A stretch of 64,000 nucleotides of DNA from contig JAXRKP010000798.1 of the NCBI GenBank assembly GCA_037039925.1, positions 40,001 to 104,000 of the forward strand. The letters are read 5' to 3'. Below the pieces are notes generated by a model. It was not told the origin of the DNA. It saw only the letters and a list, made by a program, of their open reading frames with translations, and did not search any database. This DNA is from Doris montereyensis. Taxonomy: Eukaryota; Mollusca; Gastropoda; Nudibranchia; Dorididae. The position numbers and the translations under genes were made by a program. Every line of letters starts with the position of its first letter. Position 1 is the first letter of the stretch. Of the stretch, positions 50,226 to 61,696 are shown piece after piece.

Positions 50226-52799
50226 TAGAAGATTTATCAGTGCTTAATATGAACTACTCACAAAATCAATTTGAGATATTGCGACAGTTGGTCTAGTTTT
50301 ATTTCAATCAGTGCTTCCTTTCCAAATAACGTTCATACTTGTAAAACAAGTGACACTGTGTTTATTAATTTATTTACTTCATGCGAATCGTCGTTTTGAA
50401 TCTTGTCAACATTGGCTATCGCTCTGCTGAATGCCTCATTTGATTGGTTGACGACAGTCTACCTTCGTTTTATTTCTAAATGTTCATTGGACAAATTGTG
50501 AAAGTGCTTCAGTACGAAGATATGAAGTAAAGATTATCTGATCGGCGATTTCTTTTTCTCCCTTTCGAGTTAAAAATAAATTATCACCAAAAGGAATGGA
50601 TATGGAAAGTCAGTGAAAAAGAATAAATAAACAATCAAATAAACCGGACAACTGACACTTGATAGAGAATAATAAGCCTGCATGGCCAATATGGCACGTT
50701 ATTATTGTCCAAGCTAGGGCCTGGACTACTAACTGTCGATATGAGCCAGCTCACAGACTTGTTATTAAACTGACTGTACTGTATTACTACACATGCCATT
50801 GAAATGAAAGTAGCAAGAGATTGACCAAGACGAGCAAATATGCCACACTTCGAAAAGAAAACAGTAGCTTATATCTTAAATTTTGTAAGTAATCTGTGAT
50901 TCCTATCATTCTCATGGAATCCATAGCAGATTGTCATTGAGGAGACAATGGGACAAAATGCACTATCCTTTCAATTTCAACATGTATAATCTAGGTTGGA
51001 TTAGCCTTTAATCAAAGAAAACTAAGATTGTTCGGAATCAGCTGTACCTAGAAATCCAGTTCAGGCATGTCTGGGCCTAGTCCTAGATCTAGATTCTAAT
51101 TGGACTGGAAGGAGTTCCGTAGTTGGGCACACCAGTCAAACATGGACAGGGATGGTTGGGGTTAACTAGTACACACACTGTAACTTACACTTACATCTCT
51201 TACCCACCCCTATCACTTTGTTCTTGATATGTGATGTCTGTTGATTTGTTGTATTCAGCATGCTTTGGTCTTTCTCATGCTCTTCATTGCCCCCAGAACA
51301 GCTTTTGATTTCCTTGATAGCTTTCTTGAAGTCTTTGTCCAAACTCTTCCTATTGTTCCTGTTTTGCTTTCCTCACTTTCTCTTTGGCGATAGTTCTTTT
51401 ATTCACGTAATCTATCCTATCCTCTGGTCTCTTTGTTTGCAAATATTTCTTCCAGGCATCCTTCTTTTTTTATTATGGCAGATTTCACAAAAATGGGACC
51501 CAATGATAACTTGAACTCTTCAATTAATCTTTCTTAAAGTCTAATTGATGAATCTTCTTAACATTTGGTCCATGTATAGCTTTGACATCGCAGATATAAA
51601 AAACATAATATTGTGAAATTTGCTTTCAATTTGTGTGTTTTGTGAATATTTTTTGGGTGTGAACGTCAGCAATCCAGACAGACGGCATTTCCCTCTTTTA
51701 ATAAGTCCCTTTTCACCTTAAGGTAGGTGAGGTCAACGACCTTTTATTCTGTTTTCTTTAATTCCATGTGAAAGAGAATTGTTCAAAGAAAATTTGGCGA
51801 GTCCTAAATATTTTTTATCTTTTGCAGTGATCACGTGGGGCAGGTTTCAGATTTTCGTTATTATGTGACAACTGATGTCTACAAATAAGAGCTGAAAAAA
51901 ACAGTTGAAAAATATGTAGAAGCGCCGTTTTTTTATCTGGAGTGAAAACATATTCCTACGACCATATATTCTGTAAAAGACACCAAAACAAAATCATAGG
52001 TAACTCTAAATGAGAGTGAGAATACCATGATGTTACTGTCAGTATGCGAAACCTCATGGTTGGACAAACATTTTTTGTTTCGATCTGAGATCTAATAACG
52101 GTAATATTGCGTCGAGCTATTGTCTCGTAGTTCATCTTGTGTAAGCATATTGGGAAATCATGAAATTTTTGTTTTTAAATTGTCTGGTTGGCTTTGCGGA
52201 ATATTTTGTCTTGGTTTGACTTCTCACGGCCGCATGCACTTACGGCCATGCAAAAATGTAGACGATGATCGGACATCAGAAAGGAGACTGATCAGGTTAG
52301 ATTCGGAGACAGTTCAGGTTAGATTCGGTTGCATTAGCAAAACCTGCTTTGGCTTATCGTGAATGAAACTTATGTAAAGAAGTCCGGCAATCAATAGGCT
52401 TTCATGATTTATTATGTTCTAATAAATAAAGACAAGATAATTGGCAATACGGGAGGTTTAGAAGTCCATTACAACGATAGTGACTCTTCGTCTCCACTAT
52501 GCAGTCTTCTTGGCATAACAATACAATATTACTAAAAATGCATTTCAACGACAGAGAGAGAGAGAAAATAATACTAATAGCACAGGTTGAAGTAGAGTTC
52601 AAGATTTGTCAGCCACCGCTCCCATCCCGTCCTGTATTCCATGAAGCAATTGTCGATCAATAAAGACAAGTTTGTGCTAGTCTAGTGGGGCGCTCTATGT
52701 GACTAGATAGTTAGAGAGGGGGGGTGAGTGATGACGGGAGTAGCGGAGAAGTGATGATGGGAGGGGGGCTCGAGGGGGAGAAAAGAACCATTGTCGTCA
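50226..52799. other. Intergenic DNA
   Basis: No gene is supported. Short frames lack motifs. The region between CDC20 and the repeat block otherwise shows nothing I recognise. Confidence 0.4.
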
Positions 52800-52828
52800 A
52801 AAGCGCTTTCTTTTCGGTGAGGGTTTTG

Positions 52829-52893
<65 letters not shown>

Positions 52894-53370
52894 TGGCAAA
52901 TATCGGCCTATATGTATCGCATCCTCACTCGTTAAAATTATAAGTCGTGAAGTTTATCGTACCAGTTTGAGCAGAATGGTACACACGATAAACCCGTAAC
53001 ACGTAATAAAGATAGTATAAAGGCGTACAATCACAGAATTTTACAAAAAACGGGACAAAAAGCATCGGTTTTCATCCATTCACACGATCTGGAACGCGCG
53101 AGTCATCTGATCATCTGATCCGTGGACTCCACGCACCGGTCGTGGAACACAAACACAGACTTCACATCTTATTGAGAACTTGGGAAAAGTCAGGGAACTC
53201 TCCAAACCAGATGCCCAAGTGTTACGTCACTAAATAAACGCCAGGGAAACCTCGGTCGACGGATGCGTGCAGTTCACGTAACATTACGTCACTGGCATTG
53301 AACCTAGAATTTTCACAGTTATGCCCCTTGACTGAAAAACATGACTTTTAAAAGCTAATTTACTTGCCCC
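52800..53370. repeat. Duplicated repeat, copy 1, with (CT)n
   Basis: A (CT) run of about 60 bases (52831-52891) is followed by a segment shared with 55340-55650. Shared words are AAAGATAGTATAAAGGCGTA, CAATCACAGAAT, AACGGGACAA and CCTTGACTGAAAAACATG. This copy has about 230 extra bases (53090-53325). Confidence 0.75.
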
Positions 53371-53389
53371 ACAGTCCTTTGCTATCTCT

Positions 53390-54786
53390 TAAAGTCATAT
53401 ATCTGGAATCCTATGTTCTAAGCTTTAACATGGTATATAACATTTGTAAGAAATATAACATGTACATTTTGACAGAAGAGGGAAATGGGGATGGACCATT
53501 TTGTGAAACCTGCCTTATCTTAGTTTTGACATTCTCATTCCACCATGCTGTTCTTTTCCCATCTTCTTTAATTTGTTTCCTACCACAGACCTCTTCAGTA
53601 CAACTGAGGAGTGTTTATTTATACATTTGCCACTTTTCTTCTATTGTGCTATCATTCAGATCCATCTGCCTTTCACTGATCTGTTTTACTATTGGTTTAT
53701 TTAGTTCCTCTATTTTGTGTTTAGTAGCTTTCTTCTCTTTCCTTTTCTGTTTGTTTTCTTCAGTGAGTAATCTCATTTTTACAACCTAGGTGATGATCAC
53801 GAAATATTTATGCTCCTGTTTACTCTTGCATCCAATGCACTGTAAAAAGGGAAGCTGCTAACTACTATGTAGTCTATGATTGACTTTTCACACCTGTCTT
53901 CATTTACTGTTGTATATTTGTGGATATCTTTATGGGGAAAAAAGGTGTTTGCTATTTTCATGTTATTCTTTAGGCAAAAATCTATTAGTCTCTCCATTTG
54001 GAGAAGTTGTTGTCTCTCCTTCTTTACCTATTACTCCTGATGTTTCTATATTGTTGCCTACTCTAGCGTTTAAATCTCCTAAAACCATTAGTTCTTGTTT
54101 GTGTTTAAGATTCTCTGCAGCTATTTGTAAATCGTTTTTCAAAGGTATCTTTTTCTTCTTTAGTGGCATCTTCATTTAGTCCATATATAAGCTATTAATA
54201 ATTTAATTTCTCTTCCTTTTGGTTTAATATTTACCTCTAATAGCCGTGGGCTTATAAATTTACAACTTTCTAGTAGTTTTTTCTTGCCTTTTATGCACTA
54301 GGAGACCTACTCCTGCTCTAGCTCTATCTTTGACATCTACTTTTGAGAAGATTAAAATAAGGTTCGGTCCTACATTGTCTATTCCTTGTCCTTTTTCTTT
54401 GTTTCTTTAATAGCCAAAATGTCTACTTTGAATTTTTCCCTTTCTTCAACTAATTCTAACTCTTTTTCCATTTATTGCCCTAGCATTCCATGTTCCAAAA
54501 TCACAGTCCGTGTTCATTTCCATTTTCATCGTTGAAATGTCAAGCCGGGTATATATTATATTTATTTCTCTGCATCAGTTATTGGATAAGCAGGGGATTA
54601 GCTCACTGTACCCTAGGTAGATGGTGGGGCTGCCACGTTGAGGTCCCCTACCAGGCCTTGTTATTTTCTGTCAGGGTTGACTCTTAGCCTTTGGTCAGTT
54701 AAGACCGGCCTGCAAAGCAGCAGAAGACTCGTGGAGGGCGGGATCATCTACTCCCCGTACAGGTGCTTACCTGTCTACTGCCCGGA
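53390..54786 (-). mobile_element. RTE-like LINE, 5' part with endonuclease domain
   Basis: Read leftward from about 54515: CDFGTWNARAING, VDVKDRARAGVGLLVHKR, then LMVLGDLNARVGNNIETSGV and GKEGETTTSPNGE, EKSIIDYIVV and GKRTAWWNENVKTKI. These are hallmarks of the apurinic-type endonuclease of RTE-clade LINEs (GDLNARVG, D.IVV) and of the linker toward the RT. Several shifts break the frame. The 5' flank 54530-54786 matches 56285-56660, so it is probably the element's 5' UTR. The RT domain is missing at this copy. Confidence 0.75.
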
Positions 54787-55339
54787 CGTGATCTTATACG
54801 TGTTTTAAAGTTTTATTCTACTACGGGGATACCCCAATAGCTAATCTAAAGGTGCTTAGCTTCTTAACCCGGAAACATGTTATAACTTTCGGTTTCCTTA
54901 AAAGTGAAAGTTGCGCTCACATGGAGTACGAAAATAGCTGCTGAAAGTAGGCGATCGGATCAACGTACTGTGTACTTGCAAGAAACGTCCCTACCAGTGT
55001 GTAAGAGCCTCGCTTTGGATTCTTGACACGGAGTGCGGTAAATATTTTTTTCCGTGCGAGTGATCGGATAGACGTTAATCGACGGTGATCGGATCGATCT
55101 AATTTACTCTACATATTATTCTAGCACATTTCAATTTCAATGAAAGAAAAGTAGTTTTTAAACCCAATAATCCATGGAGAAATACCGAGTCGAGCTTAGA
55201 GCCTTCACACAACGGCCATCTTCTTTCTTTCTCACCGGTTTCACTGTCGGTAACATAAAATTAAGGTAATAAGTTTGGGGTACTGATTTCGGGAAAATCG
55301 CATTCTTTTCGGTTAAGTTTTTGTTGCGTTTCTCTTACT

Positions 55340-55353
55340 TTTTCATCCCTTTC

Positions 55354-55385
<32 letters not shown>

Positions 55386-55650
55386 GGGCAAATCAGTCTC
55401 ATCACATGCTCACTCGTTATACAAGCCATGAATTTTATCAGTTTAAGTAGAATGTCACACATGATAAACCCATTATAATGCTTAAAAAAGATAGTATAAA
55501 GGCGTACAATCACAGAATAAAAACTAAAACGGGACAACAACAAAAAGTAGGCCTATAGGTTTTCAATTTCATCCACTATCCACCCACACAATTCAAAATG
55601 CACAATGTTAAGGCACCGGCCTTGACTGAAAAACATGTCTTTTTAAAACC
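55340..55650. repeat. Duplicated repeat, copy 2, with (CT)n
   Basis: Direct-orientation partner of 52800-53370: (CT)n at 55357-55384, then GATAGTATAAAGGCGTACAA and CCTTGACTGAAAAACATG. It is shorter than copy 1. Confidence 0.75.
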
Positions 55651-56039
55651 AATCGACTGAATGTAAAAAAATCGACTTAAAATTGTTCAGTTACCTCCCC
55701 TCACATGATTTTCAAAGTAATGGTCTCTATTATTACTAACTAATGAGTTTTTGTTTTGATTGTTTTACATCAAGTATGTGTACGTGTGATTGAGGGCATT
55801 GGTAAAATTCCAAATGAATGAGAGAAGTGGCGATGATGGAATAGTAAAGTAAACTAAAAGTAGTAAGACTGCGCATGCGATTAGATTTCTGTCTTCAATT
55901 TTAAACCAATCGTCCATTTTGTCATGTGTTTCACAGAGATAGTATTAATATTAATGCCGATGGCCGGTACACAATGATTGGATAAGACTAAGATCCTTGG
56001 CACCTCTACCTTCTTTCTACCCCCATCCCCCTTCACACA

Positions 56040-56660
56040 ACTTTCTTTCTTTCTTTATCAGTTCCCATTCTACCTTTCGGTGTTTGGGTTCAGATGCCCG
56101 AGATGATCTTTCTCCAGGATGCCTTGTCCAGGCATTTTCTGTTTCCTTCCAAAATAGTTAAATTTCTATGCTTTGATGCCTCTTTTATATCTTCTTCCCA
56201 CTTTCCCTGAGGTCTGCCTTTTGGTCTTTTTTTACCTTGTCCTTTTTTCTGTATTCGTTTCAATGTTCGTTGTTGAAAGCTCAAGCCGGGTATATTGTAT
56301 TTATTTCTTTGAATCGGTTTGATTTTGGATAAGCAGGTGATTGGCCCACTGTAACCTAAGTAGATGGTGGGACTGCCACCTTGAGGCCCCTTACCAGGCC
56401 TTGTTATTTTATGTCAGGGTTAGCCTTTGGTCACCCAAGACCAGCATGCAAGGCAGCAGGTTGTTAATTTCTGTCAGGGTTAACCCCTTAGCTTTTAGTC
56501 AACCAAGACCGGCCTGCAATGCAGCATGTTATTTTCTGTCAGGGTTAACTCCCTTAGTCTTTGGTCAACCAAGACCCACCTGCAAGGCAGCAGAAGACTT
56601 GTGGAGGGCGAGATTGTCTACTCCCTTTACAGGTGCTTACCTGTCTACTGTCCGGCACAC
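56040..56660 (-). mobile_element. Internally deleted RTE-like derivative
   Basis: On the minus strand a 5' UTR-like block (56660-56290) shared with the 54530-54786 copy leads directly into an open frame at 56090-56284, KRPKGRPQGKWEEDIKEASK…WRKI. This is the conserved C-terminal tail of RTE-type reverse transcriptases (GRP..RWEDDI……W). Endonuclease and RT core are absent. A (TTTC)n tail at 56042-56056 fits the simple-repeat 3' end of this clade. The layout is that of a nonautonomous derivative with both LINE ends kept. Confidence 0.6.
56398..56592 (-). repeat. Three tandem monomers in the RTE-like 5' region
   Basis: Three units of about 62-67 bases each contain TTATTTTCTGTCAGGGTTAA-like, GGTCAACCAAGACC-like and GCAAGGCAGCAG-like words (starting about 56398, 56460, 56526). 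The related copy at 54657-54722 has one unit. Confidence 0.75.
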
Positions 56661-58044
56661 ACGACTTACTACCTGCAAGTTGTACTATATCAACATCGCA
56701 GTGTGTTGAACAAAGGAGGAGGCATAATAAAATATTCTTACTGACATCTCTCTCTCTCTCTCTCTCTTGTTAGATGCAAGACACCATCACATCTCAATAT
56801 TGACAATACAATGTATACCTACGCTTATTATTATAGTTATATACCCACCTCCCCGTTCTCACTCTGACCGGTACAGTCACAACTGGGTATGGTTGACTTG
56901 GAGAAAGGAGAGACAGACAACAGGCCATATGGCTGACAACATGCCAATTCCTGAGCAGATTTTAACTTGTGCCAATTGGATCTTGTGATGCAGGGTGAAG
57001 TCAAGTGGAGGAGTGTTTAATAATGATCAATATGGGTACATCTGTTGTGATCGTGTTCTAATTTGGGGGTTGACGATTGTGGATGTCATTGAAACATCGA
57101 CTTGTGCAATCGTATTTTCATTCATTTTACCTACTATGGACTGTGAAACAACATAAACTTGAAAGGCATGTTACTTATATTGATTTCGATCTAAACAGTG
57201 TTTTTATGCACTACAAAATGTGTTGAGGATGGGACTGTCAAAAAACATTGACTTAGATAAACATCAACTTATGCAACATCTACTGTTCATCGCTTTTGAC
57301 ATGCCCTTGCCTCACTGTTTGTCTATCCAAGATGTAAAGGTGTCGTACAGCTTGAACTCTGGTGATGCTGCTCGCCTATTGTTAAATGCATCTAGATCTA
57401 GATTTATATAATGTACAGTTTGCCAAAATGTGCATGCACGAAAGCTATTGCGATCTCGAAAGAGTAGAACATTTTCAGATTGCTATTATCGTGATCTCTA
57501 CCTACTAGTCAGTACTATACAAGGGCCGTTCTATAGGTCTTTGAAAAGGTCTATACAATCTATGTATCAAATCAATCATACAGGTGTCCACTTTCAAACC
57601 AATAAATTAGAGTTCATGTTTTAAAGTCTATCTCTTGAGAATTTTTATCACTACAGGTTCCTATTGATAGTAATGATAGCATGTTTAGCAATATTCATTG
57701 AGTACCTTGTCCAATTCTGTCTGAAGCATGGAACAGGCTCCTTTCTTTGGAGACTCAAGTCAAGTGTGGGTTTTTTTCATCTTCAACATTTTATTCAGAA
57801 ACAGTACTTGAAATTGCTTTTTCTTTTATGTATATAAACTTATGAAGAGTTTTGTCCTTTTTTGCTGATGATTATCATTTTTTAACTCTTTTCAGTTTCT
57901 TTTCTGTTTGGTTGTTCTGGTTTGGACGTTTGTCTTTGCGGCTGGACGTCATGCTTCAAGTCGAGAACTTACAGACTGATTTATGTGCTTAAAAGAAAAC
58001 TTAGTTTCATCATATTATAGGTAATATCTTCTATTTCCACAAAA
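56661..58044. other. Upstream region of RPC9
   Basis: A (CT)n run lies at 56747-56767. No other recognisable feature. The start context just before the RPC9 ATG is AAAATGG. Confidence 0.4.
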
Positions 58045-58491
58045 ATGGAAGTCAAAAGTGATAAGTATTCCATGATCAGTAACTTCGAGGTTTTGTCTTT
58101 GTTACGAGACATTCAAGCTGGAAAGGGGCAAAAAAAGCCCAACAAGTACCAGACCAATCTGGCGACTATCACCTATGAGACAATAAAAAGTTTGGAAGAA
58201 TGGCCTTGTCTTAATCAAACACCTGAAGGCTTAAAAGCTTTTATGAAAGAGTTGACTCCTTTTGGCCTCACTCCTGCAGAAAAACTTCAACTTGTTAATC
58301 TTCGCCCAAGTTCAGCTGTTGAGATTCAATTGATTGTCGAGGAAAGTGAGGAAAGACTATCAGAGACTCAAATTGAGCAACTGTTAGATTTAATATCTAC
58401 TCACCTGCCTACACCAGAATTTGAGGAAGGAGAAGACCAAGATGAAGAGCCGGAGGACATGGATGACAGAGGAAATGATGATGATCAATGA
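58045..58491 (+). CDS. CRCP: RPC9 (CRCP/POLR3I): RNA polymerase III subunit, complete
   Basis: RPC9 forms the Pol III stalk with RPC8 and takes part in initiation of tRNA, 5S and U6 transcription; the vertebrate protein was first named for its role in CGRP receptor signalling. The 148-residue frame has the same length as human CRCP. It shows the family motifs in order: MEVKSDKYSMISNFEVLSLL, TITYETIKSLE, the HRDC-like LTPAEKLQLVNLRPSSAVEI, then QLIVEESEERLSETQIEQLL, ending in an acidic EEGEDQDEEPEDMDD tail. The start ATG fits because the N-terminus matches MEVK. The frame has no intron, whereas the vertebrate gene is split. This may be a naturally intron-poor gene or a retrocopy, but no poly-A tract or target duplication is evident, and the intact frame suggests function. 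Confidence 0.95.
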   Translation: MEVKSDKYSMISNFEVLSLLRDIQAGKGQKKPNKYQTNLATITYETIKSLEEWPCLNQTPEGLKAFMKELTPFGLTPAEKLQLVNLRPSSAVEIQLIVEESEERLSETQIEQLLDLISTHLPTPEFEEGEDQDEEPEDMDDRGNDDDQ

Positions 58492-58588
58492 AATAATGTT
58501 TATTTTGTGTTTATGTATTACATTGCTTTCATTTTCTCTGACATACTACAATCACACCCAAATTCTTTCACAGTAAATTGAAAATTAA

Positions 58589-58594
58589 AATAAA
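58589..58594 (+). terminator. Candidate RPC9 polyadenylation signal
   Basis: AATAAA about 100 bases after the RPC9 stop. The position is suitable; there is no other support. Confidence 0.4.
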
Positions 58595-58599
58595 ACAGA

Positions 58600-59366
58600 A
58601 TTTTTGAAGGGGGAAATAATATGTGCTGTAACTGTAGAACAAAGTGTTTTTTGTAAAGAGGCAGAGCTACAGTTTAATCACGATTGGAATCTTTATTTGT
58701 CTCTGAACAGAGAAGTTTGGAATAATCATGGTGACACCTGTAAGTTACCATTGAAAACTAATGTTAATACGTAATAGGACTAACTTTATTCTCTTAGTGT
58801 ATACGATGTATATGCATTGAAGGTTTGTGACATATATGACATAAACTTTCCCCATCAATTTTATGTTCATAGCAAAAAAAGCATCGCAATTTCAGGGACT
58901 GTAAGATAGTGTAAGAAACTTAATGAATATAGTATGTTCTTAAACTGTAATTCCTTGCCTTCGAAGATATTTTGGAAAAGACTGTAGAATCCATTAACGA
59001 GAAGCAAGAATAACAGGATTCAGCAATAAATGAAGTATAGTTAAATTCCCATTCACTCCATTCTTTAGGATATCATTTTAAGAATAGTTAATTGAAATGA
59101 CAGTGACAGGGAATAGTAGGAACATTAAAGTTAATGCACACTAGCGCTGATCACTCATATGAATCTTATAGTATAGTAGTTATAGTAGTGATGTTAAAGC
59201 CATACATATTGGTCAATATTGAGTTGAAGCTTTATAATTCATTGCTGCACTTTGAGGTTTTGTAAACACATATGAAGGAGAGGGTGTTAACATTAATTGA
59301 TTACATGTACACATGGTTACTTTCCATCAAGGGGTTGTAAAAGTATGTTTAAATAGATTCACACAA
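58600..59366. other. Region between convergent RPC9 and the small ORF
   Basis: AT-rich. I see no feature. It may hold 3' UTRs of both flanking genes. Confidence 0.35.
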
Positions 59367-59627
59367 TTACATGGCGAGAACTTTAGAATAAGAAAGGATG
59401 TGGCCCACAGTTTCTGGCTTAACTTCTTTTTTCTCATGATACTTTTCTAGTAATCTATATAATTGTGAATTGGTCGATCTTTGTTTGCCAAAGGCTCTGT
59501 TGATATAGGCCACTAAGCGTAAACATAGTCTGCATATAGGCTTTAAATCGTCCCCAGATCGTTTTTGTTTGAGAAAATGTTCATTATGAGTATCATTTTC
59601 ATTCAGCTGGCCCGCCATTTTTAACAA
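59367..59627 (-). CDS. Small unrecognised protein, 83-86 residues
   Basis: I do not recognise this protein. The frame begins MLKMAGQLNENDTHNEHFLK; the second ATG (59618, MAGQ…) may be the real start because ATGGCG is the better context. The middle contains a C..C pair (ICRLCLRLVAYINRAFGKQ), and the C-terminus is charged and probably helical (QLYRLLEKYHEKKEVKPETV…SYSKVLAM), ending at TAA. The balanced composition and clean end look like a real protein more than chance in AT-rich DNA. It could be a complete small gene or the last exon of a larger one. It converges with RPC9. No signal peptide or membrane segment is visible. Confidence 0.45.
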   Translation of the reverse strand: MLKMAGQLNENDTHNEHFLKQKRSGDDLKPICRLCLRLVAYINRAFGKQRSTNSQLYRLLEKYHEKKEVKPETVGHILSYSKVLAM

Positions 59628-60877
59628 ATAACAGCTTAATTAAAAAGCTGGAATAGTAGGCCGACCGTCCACGCCTACCCATGTAATCTCAGTCTCAAAT
59701 ACTAATCTGACTAATCAGATCAAATAATCATACTTGGCATCACTCACTGTATGGTTGTTTCATTCCATATTCATTATTATAATATTAAATTACTGATGAT
59801 TTCAGGGTTTTATGGATGACTTTATTTTTACTTTATACTTTATGAAATGAGTTTTCTTTAATTAAAGGTATTTCGATTTTATTGTATTTAAATTTAAGTA
59901 TGCCTACATCTTTAACTTTAACTAACAAGTACGCATACATGACATCTCTAGGGGAAAAAAAGCTTTCATTGGTTTCACTATTTTTCAGAGATGACCCCAA
60001 ACAAAAGATCACCTAAATCTGTAACTAGTTAGCAACGAGTGATTGCTTTCATTTATAATTGTGAATAATATAATGCTATATAAATAAATTTGTATACTCT
60101 GAGAGGAAGTGGATTGTCACAATGTTAGGTTACGCTTTGTTTTTGTATTTTATCATATTTCCAAATGTTTTGTTTTGTTTTACATACCTGTTTTAAAAAA
60201 AGTTATTTGTAAAGAAATGGAGTTTGTTTTTGGATCCTTAATCCATTCACATACATTACATAGAAATGTATTTATATGCAGGATTGCATAACAATAACAT
60301 GGTTTATTTTTTGCTCTTGCTTGTATGTATCTGATCTGTTTTAAAATGTACATTTGAAAAACCACTGCCGGCTACCGACACCAATGTTGGCATAATGAGT
60401 GAGATAATTTTGCTTCAAATTACACTTTTTCCCTCTCTTGTAATATCACATGCATGGTAATCGATTCCTTTCATTTTCATGAGAAGTAAGATTTACATAT
60501 AATATTTATTTACATTGATTCAAAATGTACAGGAAACTTGCTTTCTTCAGACCTTGGGGAAAGTAGGGTTTTGTTGTTTTGTTATTTTAGTAATTTAAGT
60601 AATCATAACTGCAATTGTCTTACCATATCGTTCCCTTTGTGATGATTATTACAATCTTGAATGTTTGTTACATTTGTTTAGGGACATGAAGAATATACTG
60701 ATGTTTATAATTTCATATTTTTAAAATACAAAAATAAAGGTAGCAAGCAATGAGCTGTCACTGTTACTGTGTCTTGTTTCAATTGTCATGCAATATACAA
60801 TTTGGCAGAAACTTATGATACAGTGTTTGAAATAGCTCTCTTTTAATATTTTCATTGACTGTAAAAATACATATTTA
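59628..60877. other. Intergenic DNA
   Basis: No gene or element is recognised. The part next to 59627 may be the promoter of the small minus-strand ORF. Confidence 0.35.
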
Positions 60878-61045
60878 CAGTAGTCGCTGGATTAACCTTT
60901 GGGTGCAGGAAAAAGCGTGCTTTTATGCATACCATATGTTTATGAGAACACTTTTATTATATGGTACAAATTTGGTCAGCTGATGTAGGGGTGTGTTTAG
61001 GCAGAGTGTGCTTTGATGAAGCATGTTTTTATCCAGCAACTACTG
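60878..61045. mobile_element. Short MITE, 168 bp
   Basis: Left CAGTAGTCGCTGGATTAA and right (inverted) CAGTAGTTGCTGGATAA form imperfect TIRs. TA precedes the left end; the right flank is CA, so the target duplication is not intact. Confidence 0.65.
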
Positions 61046-61079
61046 CATTTTGTTTTACATTACAATTGGGAGTGTAACA

Positions 61080-61240
61080 CAGTAACAGAGTTCATTCTCT
61101 GCTTTTATGGTCGAGTCCCCCCGTTCTATTGTCTCAGTGTCAATGAACGTATGTGTGTCAATGTTTTTAAAGCGCCCAGAGCTTGTTGATTTTAAACGGG
61201 AATAGAGCTCTTATAAATGTTTATTATTATTATTTTCAAG
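61080..61240 (+). repeat. L2/CR1-type 3' tail
   Basis: AAAGCGCCCAGAGCTTG, AGAGCTCTTATAAATG and (TTA)n form the characteristic 3' end of L2-group LINEs and SINEs that borrow it. Confidence 0.55.
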
Positions 61241-61439
61241 TGATCAGGTTGAGATTCTCGTCTTCCTCATGGCTTCATAGCTGTTAATGTTAATATGAGC
61301 CATGCTAAGCTATCATGAAGAGCAACACTCAATCATTGGTTTCTAAAACTACTAAAAGCATGCAGGGGAACCCTGTGAATTCAGGTTTCCTTCCCTCATG
61401 GCCATTGTGGTCCATAGAGTTGAAGTTTATCCTGGTTTC

Positions 61440-61665
61440 TTTAATGTGACATGGATCAGGCGATAATAATCACCTCCTGGACAGGTCGCTAGTTCGACAC
61501 AGGTTTTTACTCCCAAGCTAGTGCTTGTACCCATTTGCACCTGGGTAGAGTGGGAAAAATGCATTTTAAGTATCTTTCTCAAGGAACACAACGTTGGGCA
61601 AACCCGGGACCTCATGATCTCACGTCCGGCAACATACCCACTGTGTCACTATGCCACAAATGTTC
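61440..61665 (-). mobile_element. tRNA-headed SINE, family A, copy 3
   Basis: On the minus strand: GGCATAGTGACACAGTGGG (box A-like), GAGGTCCCGGGTTTG (box B-like), CAGGTGCAAATGGGTACAAG and GGAGTAAAAACCTG. The body matches copies 1 and 2. The 3' part after the GGAGTAAAAACC block is more diverged. Confidence 0.75.
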
Positions 61666-61696
61666 GTTTACTAACAAATAATAAGGAAACCTACTA

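Noticed and set aside
52711..52999. Open frames with long Leu-Ser or Glu-Arg repeats
   Set aside because: They are translations of a (CT)n microsatellite.
53364..53789. 141-codon plus-strand frame
   Set aside because: It is the antisense of the RTE-like endonuclease-to-RT linker (GKRTAWWNENVK on the other strand).
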